This document shows positions 17,917 through 26,556 of a stretch of DNA of 64,000 nt, piece by piece. Position 1 is the stretch's first letter. The number at the start of each line of letters is the position of its first letter. Below the pieces are notes generated by a model. That model worked only from the letters and a program-made list of their open reading frames with translations. It had not been told where the DNA came from and did no database searches. The DNA comes from an uncultured bacterium (lineage in GTDB: Bacteria > Cyanobacteriota > Vampirovibrionia > Gastranaerophilales > Gastranaerophilaceae): the NCBI GenBank assembly GCA_902462155.1, contig CABQAQ010000005.1, positions 62,001-126,000 of the forward strand, given 5' to 3'. A program made the position numbers and the translations under genes.

Positions 17917-18411
17917 TTATTCTTCTTCTTGATCTTCTTCATCAGAGTCTGTTTTATTTTGATCAGAATTATCTTGTGGCAGCACAATCTTAATACCCAT
18001 AGCTTCTAATTCTTTCCTTGCTTTTGGTCCAAATGGAGTATCTGAAAAATTCTCTAATAACGTCTGAAAACAATCTATAGATTCTGTTTTTAAATCCCTC
18101 ATTTTATATAACATTGCTGTTTTATAATATAACTGGGATAATAATGTATCTTGTGAAACTAAAATTTCATTATCTAACTTTATTTTCAATTCTATCAATT
18201 CCTCATTTTCTTTTGGTGAAAATAAAGACTTCGAATATACTTTTCTTGTTAACCTGTCTATCGTTTGGGATATTTGTTCTATCTGATCTTGACTCATCCC
18301 ACTAACTTTAGCTGTTTTTCCTGTTGTCTTCTTTGCTGCTTCTACACTATTTAAACAAAAAAAGCTTAATATTATTGATATTATTACTACTATTAATACA
18401 AAATTTCTCAT
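17917..18411 (-). CDS. Exported TPR-like protein, function unknown
   Basis: The 164-residue protein has an N-terminal signal peptide (LIVVIISIILSFFCLNSVEAA) and an acidic tail (DSDEEDQEEE). The middle reads as helical hairpins; LYYKTAMLYKMRDLKTESID and the following FQTLLENFSDTPFGPKARKEL fit a tetratricopeptide repeat of the YbgF/BamD-like type. It is probably periplasmic. It lies 45 bases upstream of proB on the same strand and may be co-transcribed, without an obvious functional link. I do not recognise a named family. Confidence 0.7.
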   Translation of the reverse strand: MRNFVLIVVIISIILSFFCLNSVEAAKKTTGKTAKVSGMSQDQIEQISQTIDRLTRKVYSKSLFSPKENEELIELKIKLDNEILVSQDTLLSQLYYKTAMLYKMRDLKTESIDCFQTLLENFSDTPFGPKARKELEAMGIKIVLPQDNSDQNKTDSDEEDQEEE

Positions 18412-18484
18412 ATTTCACAAATACTTTATCCTAATCTTTTCATTTATAGATTAACATAAAATTATCTTTTTATAACTCACTTAT

Positions 18485-19009
18485 TTATACTATTTTATCA
18501 TCATTTTTTTTCTTTATTTCTTTTTTTAACACCTTTGAAAGATCTATATGGCAATAACCTTTTGGATTTTTTGCTAAATATTTCTGATGATAATCCTCCG
18601 CCTTAAAAAAATTCTTCAATGGCTCATTTTCTGTCACAATTCTTTTTGTATATTTCTCCTGCTCTTTTAATATTTTATTTCTTATAATCTCTCTATCTTT
18701 TTGATCAACAAAATACACTCCCGTCCTATACTGTGAACCAACATCAAATCCTTGACCATCCTTTATTGTAGGGTCTATTATCTGAAAATAATTATCCAAA
18801 ATCTCTTCTAAATCTATAACTCTATCATCATATATTACCTTTACTGTTTCTACATATCCGGTATTACCTCTTTTCACTTCTTCATATTTTGGATTTAATG
18901 TCTCTCCATTTGCATAGCCTACTTCTGTTTTTATCACTCCTTTTATTTCATCAAAATATGCCTCTATTCCCCAAAAACAACCACCCGCTAAATATATTTC
19001 TTTTTTCAT
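18485..19009 (-). CDS. msrA: Peptide-methionine (S)-S-oxide reductase
   Basis: The 174-residue protein has the MsrA active site GGCFWG (catalytic C11). Substrate-pocket residues are in VGYANGETLNPKYEEV, and the family motifs GNTGYVETV, DPT, GSQYRTGVYF and AEDYHQKYLAKNP are present. It repairs S-oxidised methionine in proteins and complements the peroxide-defence cluster at 2.1-4.5 kb. A recycling cysteine is probably the one in GYCHIDL near the C-terminus. No MsrB domain is fused. The start has GGAGAAATAATG. Confidence 0.96.
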   Translation of the reverse strand: MKKEIYLAGGCFWGIEAYFDEIKGVIKTEVGYANGETLNPKYEEVKRGNTGYVETVKVIYDDRVIDLEEILDNYFQIIDPTIKDGQGFDVGSQYRTGVYFVDQKDREIIRNKILKEQEKYTKRIVTENEPLKNFFKAEDYHQKYLAKNPKGYCHIDLSKVLKKEIKKKNDDKIV

Positions 19010-19214
19010 TATTTCTCCTTATCTTATTTTTAATATCATATACTTCATAAATTTTAATATTTTTTAAAGTTTTTTTATCTTTTTGTCGTTATTAAGCATT
19101 ATGTACATAACAATATTTTTTATATATTATATAAGATTATTTAAACTATATCTTCCATAAAATGGACATAAAATTTTTAATCTACTAATTAAAAAAAAAG
19201 AAAAAGGAGTTTTT

Positions 19215-21251
19215 ATGAAATTTAATATATTTAATAAAATATTTTCACATAATACTCAACAAGATTATGCTTATTCTTTAAAAAATTCTAAAAAATTAGC
19301 TCAAAAATATCAAGAATATAAACCCTCTACTTTATCTAAAGGTCAGAATTTAGCTAAATCTTTAGAGGATCAATTAAATACAAATGCCGAACTAATTATG
19401 TCACAAAATCAAAATATATCTATAGAGCAAAAATCTCAATTACTAGATCAAAATTTTGTACTGGATAAGGCTAAACATAAAGTTGATATAAAAAATCTTA
19501 TTTTAGAAACAAATGATATTAAATATAATTATTACGATAATACCCAAATACCATCTATACCTCTTAGCCCATATATAAGAGAAAACTATATTGACGAAAG
19601 AATCCTATTGGAAAAAAAAGCAAATAATCAAGATGATAACCTAAATCTTCAAACTTTAGACTCTATTCAATCTTATCAGAATCGAAAATTTGAAAGAAAA
19701 TTACAAAAAACTAAACAAGAATCCGAAATGATTGAAAATGGTCAACTTAATTTAGATGAATGGCAATCAGAAGAAAAAAATTATTCAAACCCAGCTTATA
19801 AGCTTAGAGTTCTACAAAACATAGATAATTTCAGAAAAGCTAAAAAATCATTGGTAGAAAAAGAAGGCTTACATGCTATTCTAAAGCAAAAAAAACTTAA
19901 ATTGCCTAAATTAACTAAAGCTAAAATACAAGACGATACATTTACAACATCAGAAAATGGAAACTTAAATATTACAAATAGAAATGCCGGTTTAGTAAAT
20001 ATTCCTCTAAATCTAAATCAAAGGGATTTTAACCAATTATTCTCTCCTGATGATAAAAAATTTCAAATACAACAATCCGACATTCAAGATTGCTTCTTAG
20101 TTTCTACTCTTGAATCAATATTGAAAAATCCTAAAGCTAGAGCTAAATATTATCAATGTTTTTCTAAAGATAAAGATGGCTCATTCCAATTTACTTTTGC
20201 CGATGATTTTAAAGTCAAATTCCCAAAAGATGAACAAGGAAATCCATCCACTTTTAAAACCGTTTCTAGCAATCTTAAAGGTGATCTGGGTCATCAACTC
20301 TTCGAACAAGCTTATGCTATCAAAAGAATGAACGATTTTGCTACTTTAGCTATAAATTCAAACCCTAATAATACCTCTCTTATTAAAGCTCTATCTTCTT
20401 TCCAAAATCAACAATTGAAAAATCTCCAAAATGGAAACGGCGACATAGATCAGGTATTTAATCAATTATCACAAATCGTTTCAAGATATAATCTACAACC
20501 TGATCAAAATAACTCGCTTTTATATAAAACTATTGTAAGTAATTCCATAGGAAACAATTATACGACTAATACCTTTAAACAAAATTTTAATAATTTAAAT
20601 AAAAGTTTGGCTAATGCTGATCCTACTATTCTTAAAAAAATAGATCCAAATCTTTATGAAAATTTACAAAACTCCTTTAACAACCAAAAAACTTTAGAAT
20701 TTAATCTTAAGAAGAATCTGCATAGTTTAATTAACAATAGAAAAAATTTTATAGATTTTCTAAATACAAATAAAAGCTCATTAAATACAGCTGATAAAAA
20801 ATTTATACAAAATCTTATTGACTTAACTAATAATCTAGATGCTAATTATGATAGATATCTAGGTGTAAGTGGCATTTTATTCACCGGTGAAAGCTCCGAG
20901 ATTTTTAGCTCTATTTTTAATAAAGCTCAGTTCGTTGGTTCAAAAAATATATACTTTAATATTGATAGTCTCGGAAATAATAAAGATTCAGTATCAGTTA
21001 ATTACAAAAAATATAAATCAAATCTATTAAATAATCATTCCGAAGATTTATTAGTTAATATGCAAAGATTACCCGGAGAAAATGGATTTGAACAAAATGA
21101 ATTAAGACATAATCACGTTTATTCTATTGACAGTGTTGATGTAAAATCTCAAGAATCATACTTGGTTGATCCTGAACAATCTGAAAATCTACAAGTTGTT
21201 GATAATAATGAAATAAATTTATATGGAAGCTTATATTATAAAGAAGATTAA
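19215..21251 (+). CDS. Calpain-like (C2-type) cysteine protease candidate
   Basis: The 678-residue protein has a roughly 280-residue, helical, Lys/Gln-rich N-terminus followed by a calpain-like core. IQQSDIQDCFLVSTLESIL (about 285-303) matches the family's QGxxGDCWLLAAL with C293 as nucleophile. RHNHVYSID supplies H634 (family HAYSV), and VDPEQ (D652) stands where calpains have Asn-Pro. The distance from Cys to His is about 340 residues, twice the usual, so a large insertion splits the core. There is no signal peptide; secretion, if any, would use another route. A strong ribosome site (AAAAAGGAG) precedes it. Family membership is likely; activity and target are unknown. Confidence 0.7.
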   Translation: MKFNIFNKIFSHNTQQDYAYSLKNSKKLAQKYQEYKPSTLSKGQNLAKSLEDQLNTNAELIMSQNQNISIEQKSQLLDQNFVLDKAKHKVDIKNLILETNDIKYNYYDNTQIPSIPLSPYIRENYIDERILLEKKANNQDDNLNLQTLDSIQSYQNRKFERKLQKTKQESEMIENGQLNLDEWQSEEKNYSNPAYKLRVLQNIDNFRKAKKSLVEKEGLHAILKQKKLKLPKLTKAKIQDDTFTTSENGNLNITNRNAGLVNIPLNLNQRDFNQLFSPDDKKFQIQQSDIQDCFLVSTLESILKNPKARAKYYQCFSKDKDGSFQFTFADDFKVKFPKDEQGNPSTFKTVSSNLKGDLGHQLFEQAYAIKRMNDFATLAINSNPNNTSLIKALSSFQNQQLKNLQNGNGDIDQVFNQLSQIVSRYNLQPDQNNSLLYKTIVSNSIGNNYTTNTFKQNFNNLNKSLANADPTILKKIDPNLYENLQNSFNNQKTLEFNLKKNLHSLINNRKNFIDFLNTNKSSLNTADKKFIQNLIDLTNNLDANYDRYLGVSGILFTGESSEIFSSIFNKAQFVGSKNIYFNIDSLGNNKDSVSVNYKKYKSNLLNNHSEDLLVNMQRLPGENGFEQNELRHNHVYSIDSVDVKSQESYLVDPEQSENLQVVDNNEINLYGSLYYKED

Positions 21252-21261
21252 AAATATTTAT

Positions 21262-21306
21262 AAAAAAACTCTTGCATAAAGTTTATTAATGTTAACTCTA
21301 TGCAAG
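21262..21306 (-). terminator. Terminator for the minus-strand gene ending at 21331
   Basis: CTTGCATA...TATGCAAG (21271-21306, 12 of 13 pairs) lies directly downstream of the minus-strand stop and is followed on that strand by AGTTTTTTTA. Confidence 0.75.
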
Positions 21307-21330
21307 AATATAGACATTATAACAATATAT

Positions 21331-22968
21331 CTATTCTGTCATCACTCTTATTCCTTCTCTTACTTCTCTTACTCCTTTTTTTACTCCTTCTTTTATTCCT
21401 ATAGCTATATCAGTTATCTTTTCTCGATTGATTATGTCTCTATTTATCCCTTGCCTTACCACGTTCTTAATAGTCTTTTGAGCAGCCTCAGGTAATATAA
21501 AACCATTTCCTGAGAATACGATCAAAAGCCCCGTAACAAAATCTGCTAACTCTTTAAATGCCTCTTGTTTCTCTTCAACATTTTTGCTTTCAAGGCTTCT
21601 TGCCATTTTGAGTATTTTACTTTTTTGTGTATCACCTATTCCTTTTAACAAGTCTATAACTATTCTAACTATAGCTTTAAATTTAGGATCTGGAGCATTT
21701 ACTTCATTCGTTTCATTTGCCAAAGCAGCTATATGATTTCCATCATAACTTGTGTCTAAACCACCTTTAAAAGCACCAGCTATATTTTGTGCCCATATAC
21801 CTACAGTCCCACCTGTAACACCATCTATAGCATGTAAAGTTTTCAAACTTCCTTCTTCAAAATGGAAACGTTTTTCAATATTTTTAGCCTGACCAGCAAG
21901 AGTTGCAGTATCTAAAAATGTAGCAAGAATACCACAAGTAATGTTCAATCCTTTTTCTACTGCTGTATCTTTACTCCAATCTTCCGTTCCAGTTTTTGAA
22001 CCACCAATTTCTTTTACTAAACTGACTCCATCACCTATCAAATCCCCTACTAGTTTACCAAATGGACTCAACGTTGATAAACCCTGTATCCTTCCTAATA
22101 TATCTTCTGCCATCTCACCTTCAGTTGCTCCTTCTTTAAGGGGATTATCTAGACCTCGTAAAGCATCAACTGCTGGACCTAAGACTACATCTCGCCAATT
22201 TTGACCATTTTCAACCATTTTATCTTTTGCTTTTTCAGCCAAGAATTCTGGATTTACTGCTAGTGCAACAGTTGTAGTTATAGTTGGTGCAGTTGGAGTT
22301 GGAATTCTTCTTTTCAGTTGGTGCGGTCTAGTCTTTCCGAAGAAATCTTTAGATTCGGGATTTACACTATACCTTTTTTCTATTTCAATTGTTCTTTTCA
22401 GTTGTTGCGATCTAGTCTTTCCGAAGAAATCTTTAGATTCGGGATTTGGTTCTACAACAATCCCTCCTTTCATTCCGCTTAAACCCTCGTCCTCGTAAGA
22501 TCTTTTTAAGGCATCTTGAGCAGCTGATATTGCTGTTGGTGTCAAAGTCAATTCCATTTCAAGTTTAGTTTTTTCGAGATGTAATTTCTCAAGTTCAGGT
22601 TGCATGCTCTCTCTATAGATTTCATCAAGTGCATTTTGTAAATCTCTTGTCTCTGAGATGCACTCATCTAGTTCTTCTTTTGTTATTCCTCTCTCATCCA
22701 TCATTATTAACACTTCATTCAATGGCCTTGACAAATCCGCCATATAATCTTCAATTCTAGTGATCTTATCAGCTATTGTTTGTAATCGTTGTTGTTGAGC
22801 TACTGGTATTACTGGTTGATTACCATTACCTCGACCGACTTGTCTTTGGTCATAAACTGTTTCAGTAGAACGCAATCCAACATCGTCGTACTTTTTCAAG
22901 CCACTCCACATTTTTCTGCCAAATTCTTTAAATTCCCTACCAGCTGCTTGCACATATTCCTTAAACAT
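21331..22968 (-). CDS. Large helical protein of the pheT-linked duplicated family (copy A)
   Basis: The 545-residue protein is of unknown function. The N-terminal third is coiled-coil-like. Two tandem 28-residue units starting NPESKDFFGKTR follow, then a Thr/Pro linker. The C-terminal half has amphipathic or weakly hydrophobic helices: LSPFGKLVGDLIGDGV, ILATFLDTATLAGQA and GLLIVFSGNGFILPEAAQK. The last two blocks align with copy C (25006-26303: LVLDTVTIAGKS, GLLISAFGGGLILPPIAQK), so the two are paralogues. There is no signal peptide. The ribosome site (AAAAGGAGAGG) and upstream 250 bases are shared with copy C. Hydrophobic-helix content could fit a membrane-active or secreted effector, but that is speculation. 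Confidence 0.7.
   Translation of the reverse strand: MFKEYVQAAGREFKEFGRKMWSGLKKYDDVGLRSTETVYDQRQVGRGNGNQPVIPVAQQQRLQTIADKITRIEDYMADLSRPLNEVLIMMDERGITKEELDECISETRDLQNALDEIYRESMQPELEKLHLEKTKLEMELTLTPTAISAAQDALKRSYEDEGLSGMKGGIVVEPNPESKDFFGKTRSQQLKRTIEIEKRYSVNPESKDFFGKTRPHQLKRRIPTPTAPTITTTVALAVNPEFLAEKAKDKMVENGQNWRDVVLGPAVDALRGLDNPLKEGATEGEMAEDILGRIQGLSTLSPFGKLVGDLIGDGVSLVKEIGGSKTGTEDWSKDTAVEKGLNITCGILATFLDTATLAGQAKNIEKRFHFEEGSLKTLHAIDGVTGGTVGIWAQNIAGAFKGGLDTSYDGNHIAALANETNEVNAPDPKFKAIVRIVIDLLKGIGDTQKSKILKMARSLESKNVEEKQEAFKELADFVTGLLIVFSGNGFILPEAAQKTIKNVVRQGINRDIINREKITDIAIGIKEGVKKGVREVREGIRVMTE
22308..22363 (-). repeat. Tandem 84-base repeat, unit 1, inside copy A gene
   Basis: These 56 bases recur at 22392-22447 with two mismatches, a period of 84 bases (28 codons), encoding the FFGKTR-containing unit. 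Confidence 0.9.
22392..22447 (-). repeat. Tandem 84-base repeat, unit 2, inside copy A gene
   Basis: This is the second copy of the unit at 22308-22363; the reading frame is kept. Confidence 0.9.
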
Positions 22969-23066
22969 AACTAACCTCTCCTTTTACAGCAATATATAAA
23001 ATATATATACGGCCAAAGGGGAAACTTTAAGTTTCGGTTTAAAATATTAAGAGTTATTTACAATAA

Positions 23067-23097
23067 AATAACAAGTATTTTGAAAATACTTGTTATT
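23067..23097 (-). terminator. Hairpin in repeat copy 1
   Basis: AATAACAAGTATTTT pairs with AAAATACTTGTTATT, with one base between arms. It duplicates the pheT terminator at 26406-26436 and lies downstream of the copy B gene. Confidence 0.7.
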
Positions 23098-23129
23098 AAA
23101 GCGTTTTAGAGGATATACTCTAATATATA

Positions 23130-23217
23130 CTACTCTCTAAATTTAACATTTGGATAGCTCTTTAATAGTGACCCTTTTATTTTTTTCATCTCTGTATTCA
23201 CGATTTCGTCAGTCAAT
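23130..23217 (-). pseudogene. Duplicated 3' fragment of pheT
   Basis: The fragment encodes the C-terminal tail of PheT (LTDEIVNTEM, then KGSLLKSYPNVKFRE and stop) with two amino-acid changes (E to K, L to I) from the intact gene ending at 26469. It has no start and is a relic of duplication. It is direct evidence that a segment beginning inside pheT was copied. Confidence 0.9.
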
Positions 23218-23271
23218 AATTCAAATAAATATTTAATATATCTAATACATTAAAATAATCCTAAGTTTTGA

Positions 23272-24597
23272 TTATATACCACGAAATCTACCTATAGACT
23301 CTTCAGCAAAATCTGTACCATCTTTTTTTATTAATTCTCTATTTTCATCTAAATCCTTTGCAACAGAATCCTTAAATTTATTAACAGCTTTACCCGTCTT
23401 TAATGCTACTTCCGCAATCTTTACAGTAGAACTAGAAACACCTTTTTCTGTGGATTTTACCGCAACAAATTCTGCTAATTCAACCATACCCTCTCTAGTA
23501 ACATTCTGAGAAGCTTGCAATGGTAACAAATTTGAAATGAAAGATGCTATATCATTTGATAAAGCCACCATAGCATCTCTTTTAGCAAACATATCTGATT
23601 CCTGAGATGATAAAATATCTAATGATTTAACAAATGACATATTCTGTAATCCACCATCAGATTCTATTTTACAGATAAATCTTGATAAATCTAAAATAGA
23701 TTTCACACCATCTTGAAAATCATATATAACCTCAGACTCCTTACTTAAATCTTCTTGGTCTTTATTTAAAGTATCTACAGCCCCTTTTCTATGAGTATAT
23801 TTATTCTTAGCTATTATATTACCTGATAGATCTGATGACAATAAAGAAACACTCTTTTTGGCATCAGATAATACAGAATTTTCCATAAATGTCTTTACTG
23901 ATTCTATTTCTTCTAATGGACTAAGACCTATTATTGTCAACATTGAAACTAAAGATTTGCAAGTATTTTTTAAAATATCTAAACTTTTATCTATATTGTC
24001 CTTATTTTCATCATTAATTATATCTGAACAACTTTTCATATCCTGCACTATTTCGGATAATAATCTTGCAATATTACTATGTTTTACAGATGCATACTTT
24101 ATTGCAGAAGCTAAACCTTCCCTATTACAAACTTTTTTAGATTCTCTTACAGTATTACCAAATGTTACATCTAGCAACTCACCGGCTAAACCAATATTCT
24201 TAAACCTCATATTCATTTTTGCAAATTCAGCTTTAGATAATGAATCTCCTTGACCAAATTCTTCTGTTTTGATTTTTCCAGTATGATCCGCTCCTGATTT
24301 TATTTTACCTTTTTCCTTTAAATTATTTTGTGCTTTACGAATTTCCTCCTGATCAAAACCTTTTTGAAATTCTTCTGCTCTATATGTTTCCATGAATTCA
24401 TCCACTTGGTTAGATTCTATAGATAATTCCTCATAATTTCCAAGAAGTGCCTTCCCCTCTTTTAAATGGCTACTTAATGATACTAAACTAGAAACGTCAT
24501 CTAAATTTAAAAGAAAACCCTCAGGATTATACTTTTTTTCACTTGAATAAGCCATTAAAGCAAAAATATCTTCTCGAGAGTAGCCTTTAAGATTCAT
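23272..24597 (-). CDS. Helical protein of the pheT-linked locus (copy B), uncertain 5' end
   Basis: The 441-residue product from ATG 24597 is mostly helical with Lys/Glu/Ser-rich segments, of no family I recognise. The ATG has no convincing ribosome site, and the frame stays open upstream to about 24875 with no ATG, GTG or TTG. At 24849-24847 an ACG codon follows AAAGAAGGGGGG at normal spacing and would start a 525-residue protein (T-SYNCLNDGFLRTGLHK...), close in size to copy A. Either ACG is used, or the original ATG was lost by one transition. It lacks the ILP..AQK block shared by copies A and C. The function is unknown. Confidence 0.6.
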   Translation of the reverse strand: MNLKGYSREDIFALMAYSSEKKYNPEGFLLNLDDVSSLVSLSSHLKEGKALLGNYEELSIESNQVDEFMETYRAEEFQKGFDQEEIRKAQNNLKEKGKIKSGADHTGKIKTEEFGQGDSLSKAEFAKMNMRFKNIGLAGELLDVTFGNTVRESKKVCNREGLASAIKYASVKHSNIARLLSEIVQDMKSCSDIINDENKDNIDKSLDILKNTCKSLVSMLTIIGLSPLEEIESVKTFMENSVLSDAKKSVSLLSSDLSGNIIAKNKYTHRKGAVDTLNKDQEDLSKESEVIYDFQDGVKSILDLSRFICKIESDGGLQNMSFVKSLDILSSQESDMFAKRDAMVALSNDIASFISNLLPLQASQNVTREGMVELAEFVAVKSTEKGVSSSTVKIAEVALKTGKAVNKFKDSVAKDLDENRELIKKDGTDFAEESIGRFRGI

Positions 24598-24849
24598 TAA
24601 CTTAGCCCCCCAATCAGGTAAACCTTTTGTTTGATCCTCAGATTTTACCTTTCCAGATTCATTAGAAAAATTAACATTTATATAACCGTCTACAGCTTTC
24701 CTTGAAGAGTCGGAAGTATCTACACTTTCTGATTCATTTTCAGGAATATTTTTTTGACTGGTACAAACTTCTTTTGATCTATGGAAGTAAGCAACAATCT
24801 TATGCAGACCTGTTCGTAAAAATCCATCATTTAAACAGTTATAACTCGT
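24598..24849 (-). other. In-frame 5' extension of copy B lacking a standard start codon
   Basis: The frame of the gene at 23272 continues here without stops for 84 codons and reads like ordinary coding sequence (FLRTGLHKIVAYFHRSKEV, then a Ser/Asp/Glu-rich linker). A G-rich ribosome site lies six bases before ACG at 24849. No gene is visible in the AT-rich stretch 24850-25005. Confidence 0.55.
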
Positions 24850-25005
24850 ATTATTCCCCCCTTCTTTAAGGATTATTTAATACAAAAACGGCATTTTAAT
24901 AAAAAACTTTATATTTTTATATCTAAATATTACAAAATATTAATATTAACCAAAATAATTAGCTTTATAAAAATTTTTTATCTAAATTATTCTATACTGT
25001 AACTT

Positions 25006-26303
25006 TTAATACATAGGGAAATCCAAGTCATAACTTTTAAATTCCCCTTTTCGGTATCCTTCCATTGCTTCATCATCATTACTGTATCCAAGATCTTTAT
25101 ATGATTTTTCAAATTTAGCCATTAATTCTTCTGTCCTATCTTCAACATTAGCTAAACAAACAACAAAATCTTTTATACACTTTTGAGCAATTGGTGGCAG
25201 AATCAATCCTCCTCCAAATGCCGATATCAATAATCCTACACCACCTCTAATCATATCATTTGCTATTTCTATAGTAGCGGCATCTTTGTCTGAGTGCTCA
25301 TCTGAGTTATGCAATTTGAATGATTTTTCAATCATCATGTTTGCAAGATTTATCACAGGTTTCGTATTTGGTTCCAAAGTATTATTTACAGTATCTACAG
25401 TTGAAGTCAATATTCCACCATCTCTACTCTCAGCTTGTAAATCACCTTGGACAGCTGCAGCAGTTCCTTGTATCACCTTACTGGCATTAGTATCTAATAT
25501 CTCGATCATATTTGTTATCCAATCCGGAATATTACCTTCATTACCACCATACGTTGTATAAATTTTTCCACTTTTACCAGCAATAGTTACTGTATCAAGC
25601 ACAAGTCCAATAATATTTGCCGTAATAGCCAATTTATTATTTAAAGAACCTTCCTTTTGGAATTGATTGTACAAGCTTACAATATCTTTCACCATAGACT
25701 GAAAAAGTCCCCCCATTGGCAATAAATTAAGTATATGATTCAAAATAAGTCCTGTTTTCTCAACATTATTAGAACTAAAAAACTTTGTCAGCTCTGCCTG
25801 AAACTCTGTTTTCATTCTACTTACAAGTTTTGGTTGAGATCTGCGAACCAATTTACCATCCTTCATACCCATACCTGTAATTTTCTTTTTCTCTTCTTCG
25901 CTTAATCCGTTAACTTCATTCATAAAGGCTTCTACTTCTTGGGTTACATCTGCATTTTCTCCTATATAATTTTCTCCTATATAATTATCTTGTAGCCTTT
26001 TAAGATCTTCAAGTTCACATTCTAATGCTACTATTGCATCTTCAATACCGAACTCATCAATATATTTTTTTGCTATTGGATTTCCTTTAGCTAACTCGTC
26101 AATATTTATCTTCTTCTCCTCAAAAACAAATGTATACACGTACACGTCATCTTTTCACCTGCACCAGTACTCCTTTGAGATTCTTTACTAGCTTTAAGTT
26201 TACCTGCTATAGTCTTACCAATTCCTTCTTTAAATACTTCCTTAGCTTTTTCCTTAACTGTTTGCCATTTACTCACACTCCCTTGTGCGTGTCTAACTTC
26301 CAT
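25006..26303 (-). pseudogene. Helical protein of the pheT-linked locus (copy C), split by a frameshift
   Basis: Two overlapping frames make up one gene: an N-terminal 65-residue frame (26303-26106, good ribosome site AAAAGGAGAGG) and a 379-residue frame reaching 25006 whose only start is a GTG at 26145 without a ribosome site. Adding one A to the run at 26152-26155 joins them into about 432 residues, passing smoothly through GEKDDVYVYTFVFEEKK. The C-terminal part is homologous to copy A (LPMGGLFQSMVKDIVSLY, LVLDTVTIAGKSGK, GLLISAFGGGLILPPIAQK). A real mutation, a slippage switch or a sequencing error are all possible. The function is unknown; there is no signal peptide. Confidence 0.65.
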
Positions 26304-26556
26304 AACTAACCTCTCCTTTTACAGTAATATATAAAATATATATACGGCCAAGGGGAGGGGGAGCTTTAAGTTTCGGTTTAAAATATTAAGAGTTATTTAC
26401 AATAAAATAACAAGTATTTTGAAAATACTTGTTATTAAAGCGTTTTAGAGGATATACTCTAGTATATACTACTCTCTAAACTTAACATTTGGATAGCTCT
26501 TTAATAGTGACCCTTTTAATTTTTCCATCTCTGTATTCACGATTTCGTCAGTCAAT
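26301..26556 (-). repeat. Direct repeat copy 2 (pheT 3' end to start of copy C)
   Basis: This 256-base block is repeated at 22966-23217. Here it is in its original setting: the 3' end of intact pheT, its terminator, spacer and the start region of the next gene. Confidence 0.95.
26406..26436 (-). terminator. Terminator downstream of pheT
   Basis: AATAACAAGTATTTT pairs with AAAATACTTGTTATT; on the minus strand it lies 33 bases past the pheT stop and is followed by TTTATTG, a modest T tract. Confidence 0.7.

Larger units (their letters stand above)
22966..23217 (-). repeat. Direct repeat copy 1 (pheT 3' fragment, spacer, ribosome site, start codon)
   Basis: These 252 bases match 26301-26556 at about 97% (five substitutions and one small indel in a G-rich run). 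In minus-strand order the block contains the last 29 codons of pheT, a hairpin terminator, an AT-rich spacer, an AAAAGGAGAGG ribosome site and the ATG of the following gene. It accounts for nearly all of the gene-free stretch 22969-23271. Confidence 0.95.
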
